A stretch of DNA of 64,000 nt from JAXLYE01 sp046351595 (GCA_046351595.1 JAXLYE010000008.1:124001-188000); one strand, 5' to 3'; shown: positions 25,409 to 34,674, numbered from the stretch's first letter. Notes: a model not told the origin generated them from the letters alone. Translations and numbers: made by a program.

Positions 25409-26967
25409 GACACGCCCTGCTCCGGCTGCAGCGCGACGTCGGCGAAGCGGCCGAACCAGTCGGCGAGCTCGGCGTGGCGGGCCATGGCCGTGCGCCACGC
25501 CGACGGGACCGCGGCGAGCCCCAGCGCCACGCCGGCCAGCCCGCCGGTGACGCAGGCGGTGGTGTCGGTGTCGTCGCCCAGGTTGATCGCGGCGAAGACC
25601 GCGGCGTCGAAGCTCGGGTGGCGCAGCAGGCACCAGATCGCCGCCTCCAGCGTGTGCACGACGTAGCCGCTGCCCGAGATCTGATCGCGCGGCAGGCCCG
25701 GCACCGCGCCGCTGAGGACGCGCCGGAAGTGCGGGAGCTCGGCCTGCCACGGCGGCCCCTGATACAGCCGCGTCGCGAGCTGGTTGGTGCGCTCGTACGC
25801 GACGGCGGGCGGGTCGCCGGCGAGGAGCTGCCGCAGCAGCAGGCAGAAGTAGCCGCAGGCGAGCTGGCTGCGCGGGTGGCGGTGCGTCAGGCCCGAGATC
25901 TTGTGCGCGGCGTCGATGAGCTCCTCGTCGCTGCGGTCGAGAAGGCGCAGCGCCACCGGCAGGATGCGCATGAGCGAGCCGTTGCCGTTGTCGCGGTCCT
26001 CGGTGCCGCCGGCCTCGAGCGGGCTCGTCCCGCGCTTGAGGCGGTCGATCGAGCGGGCGGTGGCGCCGCCGATGTCGAAGACGTAGCCGTGCGGCGTCAT
26101 GTACGCCTCGTCGACGTAGCGCACGAAGCGCGCCCCCATGTCGCCGAGGTCCAGCCGCGGCAGGAGCAGGCTGTGCAGGGAGCAGAGCATCAGCGACGAG
26201 TCGTCCGACCAGGTGCCGGGCGGCTGCTGGTAAGAGCCGAAGCCGCGCAGCTCGCGCACCGGATCCGCATCGCGCTCGGAGCGCTGCGAGAACTCCACCG
26301 GCACGCCCAGCGCGTCGCCGACCACCGAGCCCCACAGGCCGCCGAGGATGCGCTCGCGCAGGCGATCGGCCACAGGCCGCACCGCGCCGCTTGACGATGC
26401 GCCCGTGCGCGCCCGCGCCCGCAGCGCCGCGTCGAGGATCGGGCGCGCGGTCTGCATCGCCGCGTCGCCGTAGCAGACCAAGGTGACCTTGTGCAGCTCG
26501 GGGTGCGCGGCCAGGCAGTCGAGCACGGTCTCGACGGCGATCGCCGTGGCCTCGGCCAGCGGGTAGCCGAAGATGCCGGTGCTGATCGCCGGGAACGCCA
26601 GCGTGCGCAGGCCGTGCGCCACCGCCAGCTCGATGCAGCGTCGGTAGCAGCTCGCGAGCTGGGCCGGCTCGCCGCTGCGGCCGCCGTGCCAGATCGGACC
26701 GACGGTGTGCAGGACGAAGCGCGCCGGCAGGCGGTAGCCGCGCGTCAGCTTCGCCTCGCCGGTCGGGCAGCCGCCGAGCGTGCGGCACTCCGCGGCCAGC
26801 TCGGGGCCGGCGGCGCGGTGGATGGCGCCGCAGACGCCGCCGCCGGGCAAAAGCTCGCTGTTGGCGGCGTTGACGATGGCGTCGACGGGCAGGCCGGTGA
26901 TGTCGCCGGCAAACAGCTCGATGCGCTGCGCGATCTCGGGGGTGGGGTCTGCGTGCTTGGGCTGCAT
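25399..26967 (-). CDS. Macro domain/ADP-ribosylglycohydrolase fusion
   Basis: 522 residues joining two enzymes that act on ADP-ribose. Residues about 15-180 are a macro domain (LFAGDITGLPVDAIVNAANSELLPGGGVCGAIHRAAG; ISTGIFGYPLAEA). Residues about 200-510 are a DraG-type ADP-ribosylglycohydrolase with the metal-binding motifs GTWSDDSSLML and LGDDTDTTACVTGGLAG. The product should remove ADP-ribose from proteins, nucleic acids or small molecules. No ADP-ribosyltransferase toxin lies beside it. The last residues VSNT and the TAG stop are read from the end of the hairpin element, so the ancestral C-terminus has been replaced or trimmed slightly. Confidence 0.92.
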   Translation of the reverse strand: MQPKHADPTPEIAQRIELFAGDITGLPVDAIVNAANSELLPGGGVCGAIHRAAGPELAAECRTLGGCPTGEAKLTRGYRLPARFVLHTVGPIWHGGRSGEPAQLASCYRRCIELAVAHGLRTLAFPAISTGIFGYPLAEATAIAVETVLDCLAAHPELHKVTLVCYGDAAMQTARPILDAALRARARTGASSSGAVRPVADRLRERILGGLWGSVVGDALGVPVEFSQRSERDADPVRELRGFGSYQQPPGTWSDDSSLMLCSLHSLLLPRLDLGDMGARFVRYVDEAYMTPHGYVFDIGGATARSIDRLKRGTSPLEAGGTEDRDNGNGSLMRILPVALRLLDRSDEELIDAAHKISGLTHRHPRSQLACGYFCLLLRQLLAGDPPAVAYERTNQLATRLYQGPPWQAELPHFRRVLSGAVPGLPRDQISGSGYVVHTLEAAIWCLLRHPSFDAAVFAAINLGDDTDTTACVTGGLAGVALGLAAVPSAWRTAMARHAELADWFGRFADVALQPEQGVSNT

Positions 26968-27061
26968 GCTTCATCGTAGCCAACTCCGCCGCCGCCGGCC
27001 CGGGCCGCGCGCCGAGGCCCGCTGCAGCGACGGCATTGACCGCGGCACCCGGGTCCGACAT

Positions 27062-30000
27062 ATGCTCGCCGCTGTGACGGCAACGGCAGGCAGGCAGGGC
27101 GATCCGAGCGAGTCCCGGGACGCGCCGCTCGGGCGGCCCCTCGGGGTGGCGCTGCTCGCGGGGGCGCTCGGGGGTGCGGCGGCGGCGACGCTCGACTGGG
27201 TGCGCGCGGGTCCGGCGCTGGGCCGCTTCCTCCCCGACGGGACGGGGCGGCTGCTCGGGTTCCTGGTCGCGCTCTATGGTGCGGCCTTCTCGATCGCGGC
27301 GGCGGCGCTCGTCGCGGTCGCGCTGGTGGTGCTGCACACGACGCCGCTCGGCGCGTCCGCGGGCACGGGCAGCGCGGGCACGCCGCCGATACCGATCCGG
27401 CGCTGGGCCGCGGCGGTGGCGGCGCTGTTCGCGGCGGCGGCGCTCGGCGGCCTGCTATACGGGCCGGCGCGCTTTGCGCTGCACCTGTTCCACCACCCGG
27501 GCCTGACCGCGCTGTGGGTCGGCGCCGTGGCCAGCGGCCTGGGCCTGCTGACGGCGTTCCTGGGGCTGCTGCTGGCGTCGGTGCTGTCGCGGCGGAACGG
27601 GCCGCTGCGGACGGGCGCGGAGCCGGCGCTGCGCAGCGGTCCGCTGGGGCTGTACGCGGTGGGCTGGGCGCTCGGCTTCGTGCTGCTCGGCGCGGGCACG
27701 ACGTGGGTGCTGCGGCTCCTGCTCGGCAACCCGCGCATGACCCCGGATCTGCGCGCGCTCAACCTGTCGCTGTGGGCGCCGCTGATCCTGCTGCTCGCGC
27801 TCGGGCTCGGCCACGGCATTGGCAGCTCGCTGGCGGCGCTGGTCGGCCTGCCGAGCGAGCTCCTGCCCGACGAGCGCCCGGGGCCGCTGCGGCGCTTCCT
27901 CGACAGCGCGTGGTCGGCGCTGTTCCTGCCGCTCGGCGTGCTAGTGCTGCTCGGCGGTATCGCCACCGCGCTGTACTGGCCGACGCTGCGGCTGCTCGAT
28001 CTGCGGCCGCTGGTCGCGGTCGGTGTCGGCGCCCTCACCTCGCTCGGGCTGCTCGTCGCCGGGCTCGGGCGGCGCGCGCGCCGGCCCCGCGTGCAGACGC
28101 GGCGGGCGTGGCTGCTCGCGGTGCTGCCGCTGCTGTTGTGGGCGGCGGCGGTCGGGCTGGGTCGCATCGATCGCGTGCGCAAGGCCGCGCTGGCGCAGGT
28201 GCCGCTCGCGCTGCGCCTGGTCCAGGGTGCGGCCACGGCCTTCGACCTCGATCGCGACGGCGCGGCGGCGCGCTGGACCATCGGCGGCAGCGACTGCAAC
28301 GACCTCGACCCCGAGATCCACCCCGGCGCCTTCGACTGGCCGGACAACGGCATCGACGAGAACTGCAACGACCACGACGCGCACGCGGCCGGCGTTCCGG
28401 TCGACGCGCCCCGCCCGACGCTGCCGGCGGCGCTGCCGGCACGGCCCAACGTCGTGCTGATCACCGTCGACGCGCTGCGCGCCGATCACACCAGCCTGCA
28501 TAATTCTGCGCGCGCGACGACGCCGCAGCTCGCGCGGCTGCTCGATGATCCCGATTCGGTGCTGTTCGAGAACGCCTTCGCCCACGCGCCCTCGACGCGC
28601 TACTCGGTGCCGGCGATCCTGACCGGGCGCTACCCCTCGACCATCGCCTGGGGCTCGCCGTTCGCACACTGGCCGCCCGAGGTGCTGCCGGCGAACCGGC
28701 TGATCTCCGAGGCGCTCAAGGCGCGCGGCTACGCGACGGCGGCGCTGCTCTCGTATCACTACTTCGAGCCGTCGTGGGGGCTGGCGCGCGGCTTCGACGA
28801 CTACGACATCCACCTGATGACGCTGCACTCGATGGGCGGCGACCCGGCGGCGACCAGCGGCAGCTCGGCGCGCGAGCTCGCGGACCTGGCGCTCGCCAAG
28901 CTGCCGGCGCTGCTCGACGGCGACGCGAGCGCGGGCCGGCCGTTCTTCCTGTGGGCGCACTTCTACGATCCGCACTTCCGCTACGAGCGCCACCCGCCGC
29001 CGCCGGGCCAGCCCGACTTCGGCAGCGACGAGGCCGCGCTGTACGACGGCGAGATCCGCTACACCGACGAGCACATCGGCCGGCTGCTCGCGGCGCTGCG
29101 CGCGAGCCCGGCGTGGTCGCGCACGCTCGTCGTCGTCACCGCCGACCACGGCGAGGGCCTGGGTGAGCACGGCATCCCGCCGGATCGCCGGCACGGCTAT
29201 CACCTGTACGCGAACCAGACCAAGGTGCCGCTGCTCGTGCGGGTGCCGGGGCTGCACCACGCCGCGCCGAGCGCGCCCAAGCGCATCCCCGCGCCCGCCG
29301 GACACGTCGACGTGATGCCGACGATCCTGGAGCTGTGCGGCGAGCCGCCCGAGCTCGGACGCGAGCTGCTCGGCCGCTCGCTGGTGCCGCTCCTGCTCGG
29401 CGCTGCAAAAGAGCCGGATCGGGTCGTCTTCCAGGAGGTCATGTACGAGGGGCCGACCGTGCGCAAGGCGCTGGTGACGCCGCGCTGGCACCTCATCGAG
29501 AACCTCATCCCCGACGGCACGACCGAGCTCTACGACCTTGTGGCCGACCCCGGCGAGGAGCACGACGTGCAGGGCACCGCGCCGCTTTTCGAGCGCGAGC
29601 TGCGGGCGCGCCTGGCGGCGTGGATCGACGACAGCGCGGTGCCGCGCGACTTCAGCACGCGGATCGCCGGCAACTACGGCCAGCAGCCGCTCACCGCGAG
29701 CACCCCGCTCGGCGCGCGCATCGGCGACGCCATCGAGGTGCTCGGTGTCGATCTGCCCAGACCCGAGGGCAAGCCCGAGGTGCAGCGCGGGCAGGCGGCC
29801 GAGCTCGCGCTCTTGCTGCACGTGCGCCGCCGCGTCCCGAGCGGCTTCCGCCTGTTCTTCCACCTGCGCGGCCAGGCCGGCGGCTTCCTCAACCTGGACC
29901 ACGATCTCGTCGAGGGGCTGGTGCCGACGCAGCGGCTGCGGGCGGGGGACTACGTGCGCGATCGCCTGCGCATCAGCATCCCGCCGAGCTTCCCGACCGG

Positions 30001-30121
30001 GCCGGCGACGCTCGTGGTCGGGCTGTACAAGAAGGCCGAGCGCGCGCCGGTGAGCGGGCCCGCGGGCGTGGCGCTACAGGCGGAGCGCGCGGTCCAGGTG
30101 GCGACCCTCAAGGTTCGCTGA
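27062..30121 (+). CDS. Membrane alkaline-phosphatase/sulfatase-superfamily enzyme
   Basis: 1019 residues. The N-terminal ~380 residues hold about nine to eleven transmembrane helices. A short MopE-like metal-binding motif (FDLDRDG, DCNDLDPEIHPGA, NGIDENCND) links them to a sulfatase-fold domain beginning NVVLITVDALRADH (D470). The position of the sulfatase formylglycine Cys is occupied by T512 in APSTRYSVPAILTGRYPS, as in LtaS-like phosphotransferases, so a phospho- or phosphoglycerol-transferase or phosphodiesterase is more likely than a sulfatase. VVTADHGEGLGEHG supplies further metal ligands. The C-terminal ~150 residues are a beta-rich domain. It is followed by a GT-C glycosyltransferase, which suggests envelope glycan modification. 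Confidence 0.85.
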   Translation: MLAAVTATAGRQGDPSESRDAPLGRPLGVALLAGALGGAAAATLDWVRAGPALGRFLPDGTGRLLGFLVALYGAAFSIAAAALVAVALVVLHTTPLGASAGTGSAGTPPIPIRRWAAAVAALFAAAALGGLLYGPARFALHLFHHPGLTALWVGAVASGLGLLTAFLGLLLASVLSRRNGPLRTGAEPALRSGPLGLYAVGWALGFVLLGAGTTWVLRLLLGNPRMTPDLRALNLSLWAPLILLLALGLGHGIGSSLAALVGLPSELLPDERPGPLRRFLDSAWSALFLPLGVLVLLGGIATALYWPTLRLLDLRPLVAVGVGALTSLGLLVAGLGRRARRPRVQTRRAWLLAVLPLLLWAAAVGLGRIDRVRKAALAQVPLALRLVQGAATAFDLDRDGAAARWTIGGSDCNDLDPEIHPGAFDWPDNGIDENCNDHDAHAAGVPVDAPRPTLPAALPARPNVVLITVDALRADHTSLHNSARATTPQLARLLDDPDSVLFENAFAHAPSTRYSVPAILTGRYPSTIAWGSPFAHWPPEVLPANRLISEALKARGYATAALLSYHYFEPSWGLARGFDDYDIHLMTLHSMGGDPAATSGSSARELADLALAKLPALLDGDASAGRPFFLWAHFYDPHFRYERHPPPPGQPDFGSDEAALYDGEIRYTDEHIGRLLAALRASPAWSRTLVVVTADHGEGLGEHGIPPDRRHGYHLYANQTKVPLLVRVPGLHHAAPSAPKRIPAPAGHVDVMPTILELCGEPPELGRELLGRSLVPLLLGAAKEPDRVVFQEVMYEGPTVRKALVTPRWHLIENLIPDGTTELYDLVADPGEEHDVQGTAPLFERELRARLAAWIDDSAVPRDFSTRIAGNYGQQPLTASTPLGARIGDAIEVLGVDLPRPEGKPEVQRGQAAELALLLHVRRRVPSGFRLFFHLRGQAGGFLNLDHDLVEGLVPTQRLRAGDYVRDRLRISIPPSFPTGPATLVVGLYKKAERAPVSGPAGVALQAERAVQVATLKVR

Positions 30122-30166
30122 GCGCGCGCGGCTGCTATCGAAGTCTCACGGAAAGGCACACGATCG

Positions 30167-31744
30167 ATGTCGGTTCGAAGCGGGCGGCTGCGGAGCGAGG
30201 CGAAGACCAGCCTCGTCGGGCGGCTGCTCTCGGCGGTGGCGGTGCTCGGCGCGCTCGCGGCGCTGGGCGTGTTCCTGTGGGTGGTGGCGCGGCGCATCGC
30301 CTATCCGTACGACCTGGAGTGGATGGAGAGCGGCATGATGTGCCACGCGCTGCGCCTGCTGCAGGGCCAGCGCATCTACGTGCCGCCGTCGGTGGACTTC
30401 ATCCCGCACCTGTACACGCCGGGCTACCCGCTGTTGCTCGCGGGACTGGGCCGGCTGATCGGCGACGTCACGTACCTTGCGGCGCGGCTGGTCTCGACGC
30501 TGTCGTTCCTCGGGGCGCTCGGCACCGGCGGCTATCTGGCGTGGCGCGAGGGCGGCTCGCGCGCGGCGGCGCTGTGCGCGCTGGCGCTGCCCGTGGCCAC
30601 CTTCCCGCAGACCGGCGGCTTCTTCGATCTGGCGCGCTCCGACTCGCTGCAGCTGTTCCTTACCGTCGGTGGCGCGGCGCTGGCGTGGTACGGGCAGAAG
30701 AGCCACCCGCGCATGGCGTTGGCCGCGCTCGTGCTGGTGCTCGGCTTCTTCACCAAGCAGACGGCGGCGCCGCTCATCGCGGTCATCGGCGTAACGCTGC
30801 TGGTGCTGGTGCCGCGGCGCGGGCCGGTGCTGACCTTCGCCGCGGTCGGGGTCACGAGCTTCGCGCTGCTGCTCCTGTGGCAGAACCGCGCCAGCGACGG
30901 CTGGTTCTGGACGTACATCTTCCGCCTGCACCAGGGCCACGCCTTCTTCACGCGCCGCGCCTTCCTCGAGACGCCGCGGGTGCTCTTCGGGCTGCTGGGC
31001 GCGGGCGGGCTGCTGATCCCGTGGGCCGCCATCGCCTACGCCACCGGCCGCCCGTCCGAGGCAAAGGGCCGCGGCCTGCTCTTCCTGTTCGCGCTGGCGC
31101 TCGGCGGCTTCGGCGCCTCGTGCGTCGGATTCGGCACGCAGTGGGCGCACACCAACGCGTACATCCCGGGCGTGTTCTTCCCGGCGATCGCGATGGGCGC
31201 GGCGGCGGGGCGGCTGCTCAAGCGGCCGGCGGCGCGGCCGGTGCTGACCAGCGCGCTGCGACGGGCGCGGGCGCTGCGCGAGGGGCTCGTGCTCGGGCTG
31301 CTGCTAGCGAGCCTGGTGCCGCAGCTCGTGCGGCTGCGGCCGCAGGCGCACGTCCCAACCGCCGCGGATCGCGCGGCCGGCGACGCCGTGATTCAGATCC
31401 TGCGCGAGGCGCCGGGCGAGGTGCTGATCCCGTTCCACCCGTTCTACGCGCACCTGGCGGGCAAGCGCACGTACCTGCACCGCATGGGCGTGTGGGACGT
31501 GCGCGGCACGGTCGCGGGCCCGGTGCGCGGCCTGTACGCGGCCATCCTCGAGCGCCGCTTCGCGCGCATCGTCTTCGACGAGAAGGTCGAGTACACCTGG
31601 GCGGACTGGCCGGACGTGCTCAGCCACTACCGCATCACGCAGCGCTTCGTCGGGCCGCGCACCTTCGAGGGCGCCGACACCCGCCCGGGCCTGGTGCTGG
31701 AACCGATCCCGCCCCCCGCCGCCGCGCCCGAGCGCGAGCCCTAA
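30167..31744 (+). CDS. GT-C family glycosyltransferase (ArnT/PMT-like)
   Basis: 525 residues, polytopic, with the layout of lipid-phosphate-sugar-dependent glycosyltransferases. An acidic motif lies in the first periplasmic loop (YPYDLEWMESGMM), followed by LLQGQRIYVPPSVDFIPHLYTPGYPLLLAGL. About nine hydrophobic helices end near residue 385, and a soluble C-terminal domain of about 140 residues follows. The likely reaction is transfer of a sugar from an undecaprenyl- or polyprenyl-phosphate donor at the outer face of the inner membrane. The start follows GGAAAGG by nine bases. It lies 45 bases after the phosphotransferase-like gene and is probably cotranscribed with it. Confidence 0.8.
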   Translation: MSVRSGRLRSEAKTSLVGRLLSAVAVLGALAALGVFLWVVARRIAYPYDLEWMESGMMCHALRLLQGQRIYVPPSVDFIPHLYTPGYPLLLAGLGRLIGDVTYLAARLVSTLSFLGALGTGGYLAWREGGSRAAALCALALPVATFPQTGGFFDLARSDSLQLFLTVGGAALAWYGQKSHPRMALAALVLVLGFFTKQTAAPLIAVIGVTLLVLVPRRGPVLTFAAVGVTSFALLLLWQNRASDGWFWTYIFRLHQGHAFFTRRAFLETPRVLFGLLGAGGLLIPWAAIAYATGRPSEAKGRGLLFLFALALGGFGASCVGFGTQWAHTNAYIPGVFFPAIAMGAAAGRLLKRPAARPVLTSALRRARALREGLVLGLLLASLVPQLVRLRPQAHVPTAADRAAGDAVIQILREAPGEVLIPFHPFYAHLAGKRTYLHRMGVWDVRGTVAGPVRGLYAAILERRFARIVFDEKVEYTWADWPDVLSHYRITQRFVGPRTFEGADTRPGLVLEPIPPPAAAPEREP

Positions 31745-31755
31745 GCCGCGACGGC

Positions 31756-32574
31756 TCAGGGCCGCCGATGGACCACGGCGGCGGCCGACTGATCCGTCGC
31801 CAGCATCACGATCTCGCTGATGTTGACGTGCGGCGGCCGCGTCACGCAGAACAGCACCGCCTCGGCGACGTCGTCCGCGCTCATCGGCGTCATGCCGTCA
31901 TAGACCTTGTCGGCGCGCTCGCGGTCGCCGCGGAAGCGCACGACGCTGAACTCGGTCTCGACCATGCCCGGATCCACCGTCGAGACGCGGACGCGCGTGC
32001 CGCCCAGATCGTGCTTGAGGCACTCGGTCAGCATGCGCACCGCGGCCTTGCTGGCGGCGTAGACGTTGCCGCCCTGGTAGGCCTGCCGCCCTGCCACCGA
32101 GCCGATGTTGACGATGTGGCCGGTGTCGCGCGCGACCATCTGCGGCAGCACCGCGCGCGTCACGTACAAGAGGCCCTTCACGTTGGTGTCGATGATCTCG
32201 TCCCACTCGCGCGGGTCGCCCTCGTGCAGCTTGTCCAGGCCGCGGCCCAGGCCGGCGCTGTTGATCAGGATGTCGATGGCCTGCAGCTCGCCGGGCAGCG
32301 ACGCCAGCCCCTCGGTCACCGCGGCGGCGTGACGCACGTCGAGCTCGAGCACGTGGCACATCGAGCCGCATGCGTGCAGCTGCTCGCGCAGGGCGCTCAG
32401 GCGCTCGCCGCGTCGGGCCGCGAGGATGACGTGGGCGCCGCTGCGGACCAGCGCCGCGCCGCAGGCCGCGCCGATGCCGGAGCTGGCGCCGGTCACCAGC
32501 GCGACCTTCCCCGAGAGGATGGAGCCGCTGGCGATGCCCGCGGCAGGCGAAGGGTTGCTTCCGGTCTGGCTCAT
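31756..32574 (-). CDS. Classical SDR oxidoreductase (YdfG-like)
   Basis: 272 residues with VALVTGASSGIGAACGAAL, INSAG, the catalytic Ser in VNIGSVAG, YAASK and VDPGMVETEFS. The overall pattern is closest to the serine / 3-hydroxy-acid dehydrogenase (YdfG) branch of NADP-dependent SDRs, including the end SADDVAEAVLFCVTRPPHVNISEIV. The substrate is not predictable. It is convergent with the glycosyltransferase gene, with a 12-base gap. Confidence 0.85.
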   Translation of the reverse strand: MSQTGSNPSPAAGIASGSILSGKVALVTGASSGIGAACGAALVRSGAHVILAARRGERLSALREQLHACGSMCHVLELDVRHAAAVTEGLASLPGELQAIDILINSAGLGRGLDKLHEGDPREWDEIIDTNVKGLLYVTRAVLPQMVARDTGHIVNIGSVAGRQAYQGGNVYAASKAAVRMLTECLKHDLGGTRVRVSTVDPGMVETEFSVVRFRGDRERADKVYDGMTPMSADDVAEAVLFCVTRPPHVNISEIVMLATDQSAAAVVHRRP

Positions 32575-32723
32575 GGCCGCGCATCTTTACAAGCGACGCC
32601 GGCGCGCGCCAAAAAAGCGGTGCTCGTCGGGGTCGCCCCGAGCCCATGCGCTGGCCCTGTCGAGCCGCGAGCGCCGAGACAACGCGCTTGATCCGCGCCG
32701 CGGCGGCCCGGCAAACTGCCGCG

Positions 32724-33521
32724 ATGAGCACCGCCCCGCGCCCCGTCGAGCCGCCGCCTGCCGTCGCGGTCCCGCAGCGCGCTGACTACGGCATCGACGC
32801 GCCGCCGGTCGTGCGCAACCTGCTTTTCGGCGGCGCGGCCGGGCTGATCACGGCCGCCGTGATCCATGCGCTCGGCGCAGATCAGGGAGCGGGCCTCTTG
32901 CGGGCGCTGGCGCGCACGGGACTGTTCGCGGGGCTTTCGTGGATCCTGACCGCGCTGCACATGATCTACGGCAGCCGCGTGCGCAAGCTGCGCCTGCGCG
33001 ACCGCCTGCTCGACGAGCTTGCGCTGCGCGGCGGTGAGCGCGTGCTCGACGTCGGCTGCGGCCGCGGGCTGATGCTGATCGGCGCGGCCCTGCGGCTGAG
33101 CCGCGGACGCGCGGTCGGCATCGACCTGTGGCAGACCGCGGACCAGTCCGGGAACAGCGAGAGCACCACGCGCAAAAACGCCGCGGCCGAGGGCGTGGCC
33201 GACCGCATCGAGCTGCACACCAGCGACGCCCGCCGCCTGCCCTTCGCCGACGAGAGTTTCGACGTCATCCTGTCGACCTGGGCGCTGCACAACATCCCCG
33301 ACGCAGCCGGGCGCGCCCGCGCGGTCCGCGAGATCGCGCGCGTGCTGGCCCCGGGCGGTCGCGTCCTGATCGTCGACATCCAGCACAGCCGGGCCTACGT
33401 GCGCGAGCTGCGCGCCGCCGGTTTCACCGACGCCCGCCGCCGACTCGCCAGCCTGCTGTTCGTCCTGCCGAGCTTCCGCGTCGACGCCAGCAAGCCATTC
33501 ACCGATCCGCGCGCGCCCTGA
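32724..33521 (+). CDS. Membrane-anchored class I SAM methyltransferase
   Basis: 265 residues. The first ~80 hold two hydrophobic segments (FGGAAGLITAAVIHALGA and GLFAGLSWILTALHMIYG). A SAM-binding domain follows: VLDVGCGRGLMLIGAA, GIDLW, HTSDARRLPFADESFDVILSTWALHNI and VLAPGGRVLIVDI. The combination suggests methylation of a lipid or membrane-bound quinone-type substrate. The ATG at 32724 was chosen over open sequence further upstream because the residues before it look random. It is divergent from the SDR gene and precedes the channel gene by 25 bases. Confidence 0.82.
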   Translation: MSTAPRPVEPPPAVAVPQRADYGIDAPPVVRNLLFGGAAGLITAAVIHALGADQGAGLLRALARTGLFAGLSWILTALHMIYGSRVRKLRLRDRLLDELALRGGERVLDVGCGRGLMLIGAALRLSRGRAVGIDLWQTADQSGNSESTTRKNAAAEGVADRIELHTSDARRLPFADESFDVILSTWALHNIPDAAGRARAVREIARVLAPGGRVLIVDIQHSRAYVRELRAAGFTDARRRLASLLFVLPSFRVDASKPFTDPRAP

Positions 33522-33546
33522 GCCAGCGGCAGGGGATACTGCGCGC

Positions 33547-34503
33547 ATGCGCTCACGGCCTCGATCCCTCGTGACCACGCCCGGCCCCCAGGCGCGGTAC
33601 AAGTTCTACGTCCTGAACGCGCCGCGCCCGGATCTGCGCGATGCCTACCACTGGCTGCTGCGGCTGCCGTTCTGGGGCATCGTCCTGCTCATCGTCGGCA
33701 GCTACGTCGGGCTGAACCTCTTGTTCGGTGCCCTTTACTACTGGCTCGGCGGCATCGGCAACGCCACGCCGGGCTCGTTCGCCGACGCGTTCTTCTTCAG
33801 CGTGCACACGCTGGGCACCATCGGCTACGGCTCGCTGTACCCGGCCTCGCGCGCCGCCAACGTGCTGGTCGTGATCGAGTCGCTGACCGGCCTTTTGGTG
33901 ACGGCGCTGGCCACGGGCCTGATGTTCGTGCGCTTCTCGCAGACGCGGCCGCGCGTCGTCTTCTCGCGCCGCATCACCGTCGGCAGCTACGACGGCGTGC
34001 CGACGCTGATGATCCGCCTCGGCAACGAGCGCGGGAACTACATCTTCGACGTCATGATGCGCCTGACGCTGCAGCGCACGACGCGCTCGGCCGAGGGCGT
34101 CACGTTCTACCGCACCCTCGACGTCCCGCTGGTCCGCGAGCACGCCCCGGCTCTCACCCGCGCCTGGACCGTGCTGCACGTCATCGACGACAAGAGCCCG
34201 CTGTGCGGCCTCGACGCCGAGGCGCTGCGGGCCTGCGAGGCCGAGCTGACGCTGGCCATCACCGGCACCGATGACACGTCGCTGCAGCCGGTGTACGCCC
34301 GCTACACCTGGTACGCTGACGAGATCCTGTGGGACGCGCGCCTGGCCGACGTGCTGACCGAGAACTCCGACGGCGACATGGTGCTCGACCTGGCGCAGTT
34401 CCACGAGGTGATCGCGGTTTCACCGTGCGCGGCGGCGACCGAGGTTTCGCGGATCGCACCGCCCGCGCGCAGCGATCCCGCGGAGCAGCTCGGCCAACAT
34501 TGA
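33547..34503 (+). CDS. KirBac-like inward-rectifier potassium channel
   Basis: 318 residues. TM1 lies about 43-63, the pore helix and selectivity filter TIGYG at residues 91-95, and TM2 about 104-130 ending in FVRFSQTRPRVVFS, as in Kir channels. The cytoplasmic domain keeps the Ig-like Kir pattern (PTLMIRLGNERGNYIFDVMMRLTL; TVLHVIDDKSPL). It should form a tetrameric K+ channel of the inner membrane. No gating ligand can be inferred. The stop codon lies inside a TTGATT-GGC-AATCAA dyad that opens an intergenic array of palindromic decamers. Confidence 0.92.
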   Translation: MRSRPRSLVTTPGPQARYKFYVLNAPRPDLRDAYHWLLRLPFWGIVLLIVGSYVGLNLLFGALYYWLGGIGNATPGSFADAFFFSVHTLGTIGYGSLYPASRAANVLVVIESLTGLLVTALATGLMFVRFSQTRPRVVFSRRITVGSYDGVPTLMIRLGNERGNYIFDVMMRLTLQRTTRSAEGVTFYRTLDVPLVREHAPALTRAWTVLHVIDDKSPLCGLDAEALRACEAELTLAITGTDDTSLQPVYARYTWYADEILWDARLADVLTENSDGDMVLDLAQFHEVIAVSPCAAATEVSRIAPPARSDPAEQLGQH

Positions 34504-34566
34504 TTGGCAATCAACATTGATCAACGTTGATCAACATTGATTCAAGCGATCAACGTTGATCAACAT
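34500..34566. repeat. Array of TCAACRTTGA palindromic decamers
   Basis: A dyad TTGATTGGCAATCAA (34500-34514) is followed by TCAACATTGA, TCAACGTTGA and TCAACATTGA at a strict 10-base period, a diverged unit, and another TCAACGTTGA. TCAACGTTGA is itself a perfect palindrome. The array covers the channel stop codon and the start of the gap before the polymerase-domain gene. The stretch is far richer in A/T than its flanks. It may be a terminator, a protein-binding array or a slippage product. Confidence 0.85.
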
Positions 34567-34674
34567 CCGCCCGCCCGCGCTTGCCGTCGTCGTCCGCACA
34601 AGATCCGCCGCACTCCCCTGCCCTGCCGCCCGCCGCTGCGCCGCTCGCCGTCGTGATACGATCGCGAGCTGCCC

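Noticed and set aside
34500..34566. FNR-type binding sites (TTGAT-N4-ATCAA)
   Set aside because: The TTGATCAAC units have the wrong half-site spacing; the period-10 repeat explains them better.
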